Assembly: GCA_002069965.1 (NCBI GenBank)
Contig: MWCI01000009.1
Location: forward strand, 1 to 64,000
Source: Spirochaetes bacterium ADurb.Bin218
Lineage (GTDB): Bacteria; Spirochaetota; UBA4802; UBA5550
Length of the DNA: 64,000 nt
Reading direction: 5' to 3'
Both the position numbers and the translations under genes were made by a program. Within the stretch, counting starts at the first letter, position 1, and each line of letters starts with the position of its first letter. Under the pieces are notes generated by a model. It saw only the letters and a list, made by a program, of their open reading frames with translations, searched no databases and was not told the origin of the DNA. Shown piece after piece: positions 53,107 through 62,423 of the stretch.

Positions 53107-55301
53107 GCCAATTTTTGCTTAATGGAGGCAATATTCTTCTTGCAACAGCTTTTATGCTTTCTGTTGCTGCATCAATATTTTTATTTAGAGGCAAAGATGG
53201 AAATTCTCTTCAGTTAAATGCAGCTAAAAAAATTTATTATATTTCTGCAATTTTTATCTTAATTGCCCTTGTGCATCTCCTTATAGCTATTCTCTCTGAT
53301 GATTTCAGATTTTTATATGTATATAGCAACAGTGAAAGAGCTATGCCTTTATTATATAAAATAGCAGCCCTATGGGCAGGTAATGAAGGGAGCTTTTTAG
53401 TCTGGCTTGCCATGATGAGTTTCTTTGGTATTTTCATAGCCAGAGAAAAAGATGATTTTGACTATGTTGTATTTTTTACCATCCTCATAGCTCAGATTTT
53501 TATACTCCTTGTTTTATTTTTTAAAAATCCATTTACCTATATATGGAATGCCTTCCCTGGCGAGATAGGAATTGGTCAGGCTCCTCCCGATGGTTCTGGC
53601 ATGAATCCACTATTGATGGATCCATGGATGGTTGCCCATCCCCCTGTTCTATTTGTAGGTTATGCCTCTTCTGTTGTTATATGTGGGTATGCTCTTTCTG
53701 CACTTGTGAAAGGAGAGTATGATTTATGGATTAAGAAATCATACACATGGCTAATTGTAAGTTCTCTTTTTCTTGGGGCAGGTATTTTTATGGGAGGATA
53801 TTGGGCCTATAAGGTTCTTGGATGGGGTGGTTACTGGGGATGGGATCCGGTGGAGAATTCGTCCCTTGTCCCATGGCTTATATCCATAGCATTGATTCAT
53901 GGTTTTATTCTTCAGAGAAAGAGAGGCATGCTGAAAAAAGCAAATCTTGTTTTAGCCGTATCTTACTTTATATTGGTAATATATAGTACATTTTTAACCA
54001 GAAGTGGGATCTTATCTGATTTCTCTGTCCACTCCTTTGGGAAAACAGATCTGCCCTACTATCTTGATTCTGCTTTTTATATTCTGGCAGGTATAGCTAT
54101 ACTTATTGTTGTGTCTTCATATTTATTTATAAAGAGGTTTAAGGAAATAAAGAGCACGCAAGGATCAGAAAAGATTATAAGCTATGACACAATTCTTGCC
54201 TATGCTGTTATGACTCTTGTGCTATTTGCTGCAATTGTTCTTGTAGGCACATCTATGCCTATTCTCTCTGGTATATTGTCCCAGAAAATTGCTGTAACAG
54301 AAAAGTTTTACAATAGAATTTCTGTTCCCCTGGGCTTAATGATAGCCATTCTTATTGCAATCTCTGTAATTATAAAAAAATCTCTAAGCTACATTGAAAT
54401 TGCAATTTTTGGCATCATATCAATTATATTAGCGGTGATAATAAATCTCATTTATCATTTTGATATTCAGGCTTTTATTTTTACATCCTTTCCTGTTTTC
54501 ATACTCCTGTGTGCAGCAAGGGATCTTCAAAGGAGAGTAAAAGCATCTTCAGTAGCTTTCTTCTTGATCCATGGAGGAATTGCTGTTTTTCTTGTAGGAG
54601 TTGCTCTCTCATCATCTTTTTCTTATAGTGAGACAAAGAAAATTCAGATAAATGAAAAGGCTGAGGTTGAAGCATTTACAATTACTCTAAGGGGATTTAC
54701 AGATTCCATCAAGTCCACTGTAGATATCCTTGTGGGAGCCAATGGCAAAGAAAGGCCAGCGTCTCTGTATTATTATATTGATCATAAAACTGAATCTCTT
54801 TATAGAGAGCCTCTGATTATCTCTAAATTTACAGGGGACATCTACATTGTCCCAGAGCAGTATAATTTTGAGACTGAAAGGTATACAACAGCAATATTGA
54901 AAGCTGGTGATTCTCAGATTATAGGAGGCTTGCCAGTTAAATTCAATGGGTTCATTACAAACAATATGGGGACACAGGGGATGGTTCTTCGAGCTGACTT
55001 ACTTATTGCAGGGATGAAGTACTTTCCTGGAATAAGATTTAAGGGAGAAGAAAGAGAATATATCACGCAAAATATAAAAGGAGATAGAATTGTGAGGCTT
55101 GAGGCAATTGATGCATCCTCATCCTCTGTAAAGATATACATATCTCCAGAGAAAAATGCAGTTATCCCTCCTGATTCGGCAATTTTTGAAATATCATTCA
55201 AAAAATTTATCTGGATAGTATGGCTTGGGACTTTGATGATTATTGCAGGATTTATATTGTCTTTCCCTCTGTTGCAAAAGGTTACATGGAGTAGAAACTA
55301 A
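53103..55301 (+). CDS. ccmF: CcmF, cytochrome c heme lyase subunit
   Basis: 732 residues with many membrane helices. The WWD heme-binding motif WGGYWGWDPVENSSLVPW lies at about 240-257; the C-terminal large periplasmic domain is followed by a last helix (WIVWLGTLMIIAGFILSF). Ligates heme from CcmE to the CxxCH motif of apocytochromes. No ccmG or ccmH follows; the next gene is on the other strand. In System I* genomes ccmH is absent too. Confidence 0.96.
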   Translation: MSQFLLNGGNILLATAFMLSVAASIFLFRGKDGNSLQLNAAKKIYYISAIFILIALVHLLIAILSDDFRFLYVYSNSERAMPLLYKIAALWAGNEGSFLVWLAMMSFFGIFIAREKDDFDYVVFFTILIAQIFILLVLFFKNPFTYIWNAFPGEIGIGQAPPDGSGMNPLLMDPWMVAHPPVLFVGYASSVVICGYALSALVKGEYDLWIKKSYTWLIVSSLFLGAGIFMGGYWAYKVLGWGGYWGWDPVENSSLVPWLISIALIHGFILQRKRGMLKKANLVLAVSYFILVIYSTFLTRSGILSDFSVHSFGKTDLPYYLDSAFYILAGIAILIVVSSYLFIKRFKEIKSTQGSEKIISYDTILAYAVMTLVLFAAIVLVGTSMPILSGILSQKIAVTEKFYNRISVPLGLMIAILIAISVIIKKSLSYIEIAIFGIISIILAVIINLIYHFDIQAFIFTSFPVFILLCAARDLQRRVKASSVAFFLIHGGIAVFLVGVALSSSFSYSETKKIQINEKAEVEAFTITLRGFTDSIKSTVDILVGANGKERPASLYYYIDHKTESLYREPLIISKFTGDIYIVPEQYNFETERYTTAILKAGDSQIIGGLPVKFNGFITNNMGTQGMVLRADLLIAGMKYFPGIRFKGEEREYITQNIKGDRIVRLEAIDASSSSVKIYISPEKNAVIPPDSAIFEISFKKFIWIVWLGTLMIIAGFILSFPLLQKVTWSRN

Positions 55302-55831
55302 TAATCAGACTCAAAGCTTAGCAATGATTTTTTTATATCCACTCCTCCAGTGTAATTGCCCAATGAGCCATTGCTTTTTATAACCCTATGGCAGGGGATT
55401 ATTATCGGGAATTTATTCTTTGCCATAGTGTTGCCAATAAATCTTGCAGCACCATGAAACCCACAATTTGCTGCAAGATCCCCATAGGAAATTGTTTCTC
55501 CATATTGAATTTTTAAAAGCTCAAGGTAGACTTTCAATTCCTTTTTTGTGTAAGTAGACATGTTTAGAGTAATAAGAGGTAGTGAAGGAATTCCCTGGGC
55601 AAGTAACTCCTGCTCTTTGTACTTGAAGATTATGTTGAGAGAGGGATTTTCCCCAGAAAAATATAATTTAAAATATTCATCAAGCACCTGGGCAGCAGGT
55701 GAATGTTTTTGTGTTTTTACACTTTTATGTTCATGGCAAAAATTAATACCCTCACAAAGATTATCACTGCTAAATTCTGCACAGATACTGATAGAGCCAT
55801 AATTAAAAAAATAAATATCATGAGCTTTCAT
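55298..55831 (-). CDS. ogt: Methylated-DNA-protein-cysteine methyltransferase
   Basis: 177 residues. The alkyl-acceptor cysteine is in PIIIPCHRVIKSNGSLGNYTGG; the DNA-binding helix GAARFIGNTMAKN and QYGETISYGDLA precede it. It removes O6-alkyl groups from guanine by suicidal transfer. The N-terminal domain is divergent. It starts 4 bases inside ribF end, and ends overlapping ccmF by 4 bases. Confidence 0.93.
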   Translation of the reverse strand: MKAHDIYFFNYGSISICAEFSSDNLCEGINFCHEHKSVKTQKHSPAAQVLDEYFKLYFSGENPSLNIIFKYKEQELLAQGIPSLPLITLNMSTYTKKELKVYLELLKIQYGETISYGDLAANCGFHGAARFIGNTMAKNKFPIIIPCHRVIKSNGSLGNYTGGVDIKKSLLSFESDY

Positions 55832-56781
55832 TTTTCTTTCATTTTATTTTTATTAAAGATCTCTCGAACTATTATTTCATCTTGTTTTATTCCCTCAATA
55901 AGAGCCGAGGGGCTATCAAATTTTTGTTCATCTCTGATTCTTTTAAAAAATAGAATAGTAATATCCCTACCATAGAGGTCTCCGCTAAAATCAAGGATAT
56001 GAACCTCAATTGATTTTTCAGTGGAATTGAAAGTTGGATTTTTGCCAATGTTAAGCATGGCATGTTTTAGCTCTCCGCCTGGTAGCTTGACTTGAACAGC
56101 ATAAACTCCATCTGGCGGTAATATCTTAGAGGGATTGTCTATCTTTAGATTCGCTGTGGGGAAACCAAGTAAAGCCCCTCCCCTGCCCGCACCCTTAATA
56201 ACCCTTCCGGAGATTGAGTAATTTCTGCCAAGGAGAAGTGAAACCTGTTCCATATTAGCCTTTTGAATCTCACTTCTCACTCTTGTAGAAGATATAATCT
56301 CGCCATTTATAGATTCTTCCATAACTCGAGTAATCACAACACCTGTTTGAGATGATAGATGAAGTAGATAGTCTACATTGCCCTTTCTATCTTTCCCAAA
56401 GGCATGGTCATAGCCTATGACAATCTCTTTTACTCTAAGTTTTTTTATTAAAAGTTCATTATAAAATTCATCAGCTGTAAGCTCTGAGAATTCTTTTGTA
56501 AAATTCATTAAGATCAAGTTATCAACGCCTAAATTGCTTATAGCCTCTTGCTTTTCCTCAAACGTTGTGATTAGTTCATTGATAGAGCCAGGTTTTAGAA
56601 TAGATCTTGGGTGATTTTTGAATGTAAGGACAAAGGACTCCCCTCCACGGAGTTTGCTGTTTTTCACTGCTGTTTCAATTATCTTCCTGTGACCGAGATG
56701 AACTCCGTCAAAATTACCTATGGTAATCACAGGATTCTTAAAATCGCCCTGGTTCTCAGGTATGTTATCAAATATCTTCAT
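55828..56781 (-). CDS. ribF: Bifunctional riboflavin kinase / FAD synthetase
   Basis: 317 residues. Nucleotidyltransferase domain with TIGNFDGVHLGHRKII at about 21-36 and SSTRVRSEI, followed by the riboflavin kinase domain with GRGGALLGFPTANL and PDGVYAV. Makes FMN then FAD, needed by flavoproteins such as GlpD and MnmG in this window. It is coupled to ogt (4-base overlap) and divergent from the TPR gene. Confidence 0.97.
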   Translation of the reverse strand: MKIFDNIPENQGDFKNPVITIGNFDGVHLGHRKIIETAVKNSKLRGGESFVLTFKNHPRSILKPGSINELITTFEEKQEAISNLGVDNLILMNFTKEFSELTADEFYNELLIKKLRVKEIVIGYDHAFGKDRKGNVDYLLHLSSQTGVVITRVMEESINGEIISSTRVRSEIQKANMEQVSLLLGRNYSISGRVIKGAGRGGALLGFPTANLKIDNPSKILPPDGVYAVQVKLPGGELKHAMLNIGKNPTFNSTEKSIEVHILDFSGDLYGRDITILFFKRIRDEQKFDSPSALIEGIKQDEIIVREIFNKNKMKEK

Positions 56782-56891
56782 GGCATTACTTACAAGTGTA
56801 TATCTGTTGTCATTTGAATAATGGTAGCAATCTTTTCAAGGTTTTTTTAAAACAATAAGCATCTCTATAGAAAAATCTTTAAAAATAAGTT

Positions 56892-56920
56892 TTGACATTG
56901 CTGGAGAAAACTTTTAAATA
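56892..56920 (+). promoter_or_regulatory. Promoter of the TPR protein gene
   Basis: Consensus TTGACA (56892-56897), 17-base spacer, TAAATA (56915-56920); the gene start at 56938 follows AAGGAG. Reasonable sigma70-like match. Confidence 0.6.
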
Positions 56921-56937
56921 TATTAAAGGAGCACTCC

Positions 56938-57771
56938 ATGGGAAGAATTATATCAGTAATTTTGTTTTTGGCAGTATTTGCTCATGCATTATATGGAGAA
57001 GAACCATATGTCTATAATATAACTGAAAAGGCAAAGGCCTCTATATATTCAAAAGGGGATGTTTTGCTATGCTCTGGCGGAGATATGGCAGGAGATATGA
57101 ATAACAAGGCAGCTTCTTTGATGCTTGAAGGTAAATGGGAGGAAGCATCCCTTTTGCTTGAAAGAGGACTTGAGCAGGAGCCTTTATTTTTTCCCTTCAG
57201 ATATAATCTTGGTCTGTGTTATATATATCTCAATAAACTTGATCAGGCCATGGTAAATTTTCAGAAATGTCAGTATCTTGTGCCAGAGTATTACAAGATA
57301 TACCTTCAAATTGGCTATGTCTATTTAAGAAAAAACAATGAAAATGAAGCAATACAGTATTACAGAAAGGCCTTAAAACTTCATCCACGAGATTTAAATA
57401 CCTATGTTTTAATGGGTGATATACATCTAAGGAGAAGGCAGTTGAATTTAGCAAGGAAGTATTATGAAAAGGCATTATCTCAAAATCCAAAATTTCAAAA
57501 TGGAATTCTTGGTTTGGCAAAAATCCATTTTATAAATGAAGAGTATTTAAAGGCTATAAACCTATTAAAATCAGTAGATCTAAGCGGGGATTATGATAAA
57601 TCCTTTCACTATTATTATGCAGAGTCCGCTTTTAAAATGAGAGACTACCAGACAGCAGCCAGAGAATATGAGGCTCTATTGCAATTTAAAAATGACAGGT
57701 TTTTTCTTGAGAATTCTATTTTGCTTATAAAGCACAAGCTTGAGTTATCATTGCGTTTTACTGAGAGATAG
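56938..57771 (+). CDS. Secreted TPR-repeat protein
   Basis: 277 residues. Signal peptide MGRIISVILFLAVFAHALYG, then five or more tetratricopeptide repeats (about 55-260), e.g. WEEASLLLERGLEQEPLFFP, KALKLHPRDLNTYVLMGDIH and ARKYYEKALSQNPKFQNGIL. TPR arrays mediate protein-protein contacts; this one is likely periplasmic. No catalytic domain is present. Its stop is 6 bases from the convergent HEAT protein. Confidence 0.85.
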   Translation: MGRIISVILFLAVFAHALYGEEPYVYNITEKAKASIYSKGDVLLCSGGDMAGDMNNKAASLMLEGKWEEASLLLERGLEQEPLFFPFRYNLGLCYIYLNKLDQAMVNFQKCQYLVPEYYKIYLQIGYVYLRKNNENEAIQYYRKALKLHPRDLNTYVLMGDIHLRRRQLNLARKYYEKALSQNPKFQNGILGLAKIHFINEEYLKAINLLKSVDLSGDYDKSFHYYYAESAFKMRDYQTAAREYEALLQFKNDRFFLENSILLIKHKLELSLRFTER

Positions 57772-57776
57772 CCCCT

Positions 57777-60700
57777 TTATTTAATCTGTATTTTGGAAAT
57801 TTCAATTCTAAGTGTATTGTAAAGATTTCTAAGCATTTGTCTAATATTTTTATTCAACTCCCTATCGGTTGATCTTTTGTTTATAAAGGTTTCAATTTCG
57901 TCTAATTGCTCCTTAATCTTCAATGAGATGTTTTCAAGCTCAGCAGCAATTGCCACAGATGTAGAAGATCTATTTGCAGTTTGCAGGAGTTTGAGGCGTT
58001 CTTCAAGATTCCTTTGATATTCCTTTTCTCTTTCTAATTCCTCCTCAATGGACATGAGTATTTCATCAGCTATTTCGTCAAAGTTGATTAGAGATTCAAA
58101 TTCAAAATAATTTCTATCTGTAATGTCCTGTGAGTATAGAAAATCAGGGATTTCTGAAAAGGAAAAATCCTTAGAGACAATCTCAAGGGTTTGGGAGTCT
58201 GCTACAATAGATGAATTCAAAACTTCAAGCTCTGATCTTTTAAAGCGGCCTAAATAAATATCATCAAATTCTTCACCTTTTACTAAAAATTCATCTGTGA
58301 ATAAATTTATTACTGGCTCAAGTCTATGCCTTTCAGGAACAGAACTATTGTATTTTTGGAAGTTTTCAACTATTGACAGGGAAAAATCAACAGCATCATG
58401 GGTATTGGCAAAGGAGAGTATAAAAAAATCTCTTTCTTTAAAGGACAGTGTCCCGTTTCTCCCCTCAAGGCCTTTGAGTATAAGAGAGTCTATGGTAATA
58501 TATAGATCTATGAATTGGGAATAGTTAAAATCCTGGGAAAGTTCTTTGAAGTTTGCAATGGATATCATTAAAATAGAAAGCCTCTTTTTGTCTGTGAAAA
58601 AGACATTATCTACCTGGTTACCCTGAGATTGAGGATACTCAAATTTACGAAACATGTTTACAATAAATCCTTCAATCTCCTTTATTTCCTCTGGAGGGAT
58701 GAGAGAGAGGATGTTTATCAGATCTGATGATATCCCAAATTCTTCCCGTAAGAGTGAAAGAAGAAAAAAATTAAAATCAGATACTTCAAGATCTCTGACT
58801 ATAGATAAAATTTCTCTTTGAATGCCTTTGTTTTTAATTATAAGCATTTCTCTTATGGTGCGAAAAATCTCTCTGTTGCCACTTCTAACAAGGAGCATAC
58901 AGGCCATTACCCTTATTTTTATGTTAGAGTCCTTAAGGCATTCATTTAAAAATTTTGAAAGATTCAGTTTGTTGTAGTTAGATGCAGATGCGACAATTGA
59001 GGTTATAGCCTTTATTACAGCGTATCTTATCTCTGGCTTGCTTGTTTCATGGTATAGATCTATGAGGTAATCCAGGTCATCCCCAAAGGCACAGATCCCA
59101 AGCCCCTTTATGGCAATTTCCTTTATCTTTACAGAAGGGTTTGATGATATTATATCTTTTAAAAGAGAGGTAACATTGATATTCATTTTGATCTCCTGAT
59201 GGATCAATACGAATATAGATTTTTCAATGAGAGTTGAGTCACTGAGAAGGTTTTGTTTTAAAAAATCAGATATTATTCCAATTACCCTTCGATCTGTTAA
59301 AAGAGGTAGTAACCTAACAGATAGCTCCTGCTCCTGAGGATCCCCTGTTGCCAGCATTATTTCTATTTCGCTGAGTATAAAGGAATAGTTCATCTTACAG
59401 AGGGCTTCAATCGCAGAGTTAAAAATATCTGGCTCGGGAAATTTTTTGAGGTAGTTATACATAAATACTAAAATTGTTGCGGAGGATGCTATTTTCAATT
59501 GCCCTGCAATATTACAAAGCCTTATAATTTTTGATTTAAGATATTTTTTTTCAAAGTCAATGTCTTCTATTTTTAAAAGGATTTGCTTTAATTTTTCTTC
59601 ATCCTCCATGAAAATTAGCTCTAAGAATTGCTTTAGTGAGTTTTTGTGCTCTTCTGGTATAAAGGGTATCTTGTTGGACAGAATATCCTTAATGCTCTTT
59701 TTTCTGAGACGAAGTTCTTCATTGAAAGAATTTATTAATTTTTTCAAAGTTTCAAATTCAACATAGGTTAATAGAAATTTCCTTATGGATCTTATATTAT
59801 CCGGAAGGCTATTTTCTGCTACCTCAGGAATCATAAACTCTCGTCTATATGTTTCAAAAAATTTCTCAAGGGTAGATGTTATAATGCCATATTGCTTATC
59901 TTTGAATAGTATGTCGCTCCTGGAGGTGGATCTCTTACTAAAAAAATATGTAAAAATATTAATAATTATGTCATCAAGCTCTTTGCTCTCTGTGTTCATA
60001 TACATAAGAGCTCTGAGAATTTTTTCTGGATTTTTAAGGTGGATTAAATTGGCATACAAAGAAAGTAGTATTTTCTTTATAAATTTTTGATCCTTTGATT
60101 CAAGAGCTTTCAAAACAAATATGGATGACTCTCTATGATTACATGCAAGCATGGCGCTTATAAAAGCAGTTTTTGTATCCGGAGAGAAATCGTCAAATCT
60201 GGCAGTCATCTTTCCAAGAAGCACTTTTATCTGAAGCATCAGTTCCTGTTGAGGTGTAAGCTTTTCCTGGGGTTTCCAACTGGGGGAGGATATATCCTCA
60301 TCTTCAAAATTGCTCTCTGCCACCGATAGATTGAAGTGATAAAGGCCAGAGAATATATAGCAAAGGAGATGATCGTTTCCTCTTTTGAGAAGTTCCTCAA
60401 TAAATTGAAAATTTTTTGTCCAGGTGATAAACTCTGCAGCACAGCGTAAAAGATATTCTGGAGATTTATAATCCTCAAGTATGGATTCCACCAATTGAGA
60501 TAAGTGTGTCACATTAGAGAAGTGTTTAAGGGCACAAAAGGCTTTTCTGACTATATAGGCTTTATCAGGTGAGTCTTTATATTTTTCAATGATGCTAATT
60601 AAGGGTTCAAGGAATTGTTCATTACTCGTAACAGCGGGATGCCCAAGAATTATAAGAATTTCCTCATCTGAAGGATTTGAGTTTAGAATATTAAGGAAAA

Positions 60701-60920
60701 TATCTTCAACAGCCTCTTTTTCAAAGGAAGCCAAAACTTTCAAACAGTTAAGTCTCAGCTGGCCTCCTCTTTCCAGTTCCTTTCTGAGAATTTCAAGAGC
60801 CTGAGGGGATCGGGAAAGACCAAGTATTCTATAGAAGGCCCTTCTCTCATAGAAATCCATTTTGAAGTTGCGACTTATATCTAACTTGATTGTCTGCAAA
60901 AAGTTTTTATCTTCGCTCAA
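57777..60920 (-). CDS. Large HEAT-repeat protein with degenerate nucleotide-cyclase-like domain
   Basis: 1047 residues, no signal peptide. Helical HEAT-like repeats fill about 1-750 (SPQALEILRKELERGGQLRL, CLKVLASFEKEAVEDIFLNI and many more). At about 765-930 a domain resembles class III adenylate/guanylate cyclase (KRLSILMISIANFKELSQD; RDFFILSFANTHDAVDFSLS; LEPVINLFTDEFLVKGEEF), but the metal-binding aspartates are replaced (SIA for DIx, RDF for GDG), so it is unlikely to be catalytic. A C-terminal coiled coil (about 960-1045) follows. Probably a scaffold or sensor. Function unknown. Confidence 0.7.
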   Translation of the reverse strand: MSEDKNFLQTIKLDISRNFKMDFYERRAFYRILGLSRSPQALEILRKELERGGQLRLNCLKVLASFEKEAVEDIFLNILNSNPSDEEILIILGHPAVTSNEQFLEPLISIIEKYKDSPDKAYIVRKAFCALKHFSNVTHLSQLVESILEDYKSPEYLLRCAAEFITWTKNFQFIEELLKRGNDHLLCYIFSGLYHFNLSVAESNFEDEDISSPSWKPQEKLTPQQELMLQIKVLLGKMTARFDDFSPDTKTAFISAMLACNHRESSIFVLKALESKDQKFIKKILLSLYANLIHLKNPEKILRALMYMNTESKELDDIIINIFTYFFSKRSTSRSDILFKDKQYGIITSTLEKFFETYRREFMIPEVAENSLPDNIRSIRKFLLTYVEFETLKKLINSFNEELRLRKKSIKDILSNKIPFIPEEHKNSLKQFLELIFMEDEEKLKQILLKIEDIDFEKKYLKSKIIRLCNIAGQLKIASSATILVFMYNYLKKFPEPDIFNSAIEALCKMNYSFILSEIEIMLATGDPQEQELSVRLLPLLTDRRVIGIISDFLKQNLLSDSTLIEKSIFVLIHQEIKMNINVTSLLKDIISSNPSVKIKEIAIKGLGICAFGDDLDYLIDLYHETSKPEIRYAVIKAITSIVASASNYNKLNLSKFLNECLKDSNIKIRVMACMLLVRSGNREIFRTIREMLIIKNKGIQREILSIVRDLEVSDFNFFLLSLLREEFGISSDLINILSLIPPEEIKEIEGFIVNMFRKFEYPQSQGNQVDNVFFTDKKRLSILMISIANFKELSQDFNYSQFIDLYITIDSLILKGLEGRNGTLSFKERDFFILSFANTHDAVDFSLSIVENFQKYNSSVPERHRLEPVINLFTDEFLVKGEEFDDIYLGRFKRSELEVLNSSIVADSQTLEIVSKDFSFSEIPDFLYSQDITDRNYFEFESLINFDEIADEILMSIEEELEREKEYQRNLEERLKLLQTANRSSTSVAIAAELENISLKIKEQLDEIETFINKRSTDRELNKNIRQMLRNLYNTLRIEISKIQIK

Positions 60921-61042
60921 GGGGATACTCCTTTTTTGAATGCAAAGAATTTAAGAATTATTTATAGTTAAGCAAGTGCCGTTGAATTAGTCATCTATAA
61001 ATTTTATTATTACACTATTTTGAAGTAAAAAATAAAAAAAAA

Positions 61043-61071
61043 TTGACTCTTTGATAAGAAAATATCATAAT
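61043..61071 (+). promoter_or_regulatory. Promoter of the FlgT/LPP20-like lipoprotein gene
   Basis: TTGACT (61043-61048), 17-base spacer, CATAAT (61066-61071), a strong sigma70-like match ahead of the gene starting at 61129. Confidence 0.65.
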
Positions 61072-61128
61072 TAAATACAAAAGAAACCTTTTCTTGGGTT
61101 TATTTTGGCAAATAAAAGGAGTCAGTAT

Positions 61129-62373
61129 ATGAAAAAATTTATTGTAACGCTATTATCTTTAATTTTGCTGGCATTTTTTGTTTCCTGTGGAGGAGGCAAA
61201 ACTGTAAAAGAAGATAGCGAAAAATCTTCTCAAAAGCAAACAGTGCAAAACAGAGGTCAGGAGACAGGGTATGCCACTATTTTTGATAATGACACAGCTC
61301 TTGCAAGAGACAGAGCTCTTGACGATGCAAAAGCAAAGTTGGTTAGGAAGATTCTTGGTGAGACTGTTTCTGGCACAAGCATAATGGAGGATTATGAGCT
61401 TGTTGCAAATATTGTAGAGGCTAAGTCCTATGGGCTTGTAAAGAATATTAAAATTATCAAGCAGTGGCAGGAGGGAACTGAGTATTTTGTAACAATAGAG
61501 GGGACTGTTGAGCCTTCTGTTGTAGAAGATGCCATTGAGGATGCACTCAACAGATATGGAAGGCCCAAATTCATGGTTTTGATTAAAGAGACCTTCAATG
61601 GCAAGGAGAATATGCCGGGATTTACAGAAACAGAGATGCTCATTCAGGAGATAATGGGTAATTCTGGTTTTCAATTTGTTGACGCTGCAATGACTCAGGA
61701 ACTTATGAAGAGAGAAAAGGCTAAGATGCAGAAGGCTGTAACAGGGAATGTCTCTGAGGATGTCCAGGATTTACTTCTTGATGATGCAGGTGCAGAGGTT
61801 ATTATCATAGGAACAGCCGAAACAAAGGCTCAGGGGGAAGAAACCTTAAAGAGAGCTGGTGCAACAGAGATGAAGTCCAGATCTGCCATTATAAGAATAA
61901 AAGCCATAGATGTATACACTGGCGATATACTTGCAAGCACAAGCAAACAGGCTCCTGGTCTTCATATTGAAGATGAAACAGCCTCAAAGAAAGCCATAGA
62001 GAATGCCTTGAAGCAAATATTAGGAAAAACTGATGAAAATGGCAAATTTAAGGCTGCTGATTTCATGAAAACTATAGTAAATAAGTTTGTAAAAGCTGCA
62101 AATGCCAGAGAAATTAAGGTGCTTATAGCAGGGCTTGATGCTAATGAACTTAGAAACTTCAGGGATCAGGTTTCCAATAGAATAAGAGGAGTCAGCCAGG
62201 TTATTGAAAAGGGTAGGGTTGGCAAGGCTGCAAGGCTTGAGGTTATCTTTGCAGGAAAGACAAATGACTTTGAACAAGAGCTTACTGCAAAAGCCTCAAA
62301 TATGGGCTTTGAGATTGATGTAAAATCTTCGCGTCCCAATAAACTTGAGATTGTAGCAAAGAAAATTAAGTAG
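61129..62373 (+). CDS. LPP20/FlgT-like lipoprotein
   Basis: 414 residues from the ATG at 61129 (AAAGGAG upstream): MKKFIVTLLSLILLAFFVSC, Cys20 lipobox. The N-terminal region (about 50-140: ALARDRALDDAKAKLVRKIL, GLVKNIKIIKQWQEGTEYFV) matches the LPP20/FlgT N-terminal domain; the middle (FQFVDAAMTQELMKREKAKM, GAEVIIIGTAETKAQGEE) resembles the FlgT middle domain. FlgT assembles the flagellar H-ring outside the membrane in Vibrio; homologues without flagella genes also occur. A bidirectional terminator follows. Flagellar role is not shown by neighbours. Confidence 0.75.
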   Translation: MKKFIVTLLSLILLAFFVSCGGGKTVKEDSEKSSQKQTVQNRGQETGYATIFDNDTALARDRALDDAKAKLVRKILGETVSGTSIMEDYELVANIVEAKSYGLVKNIKIIKQWQEGTEYFVTIEGTVEPSVVEDAIEDALNRYGRPKFMVLIKETFNGKENMPGFTETEMLIQEIMGNSGFQFVDAAMTQELMKREKAKMQKAVTGNVSEDVQDLLLDDAGAEVIIIGTAETKAQGEETLKRAGATEMKSRSAIIRIKAIDVYTGDILASTSKQAPGLHIEDETASKKAIENALKQILGKTDENGKFKAADFMKTIVNKFVKAANAREIKVLIAGLDANELRNFRDQVSNRIRGVSQVIEKGRVGKAARLEVIFAGKTNDFEQELTAKASNMGFEIDVKSSRPNKLEIVAKKIK

Positions 62374-62396
62374 TTAAATAAACTTTTGCAGATATC

Positions 62397-62420
62397 AAAA
62401 GGGGCTTTAAAGCCCCTTTT
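62397..62420. terminator. Bidirectional terminator
   Basis: AAAAGGGGCT TTAA AGCCCCTTTT, a perfect 10-bp stem with T-runs on both strands, between the convergent lipoprotein and radical SAM genes. Confidence 0.9.
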
Positions 62421-62423
62421 AAT

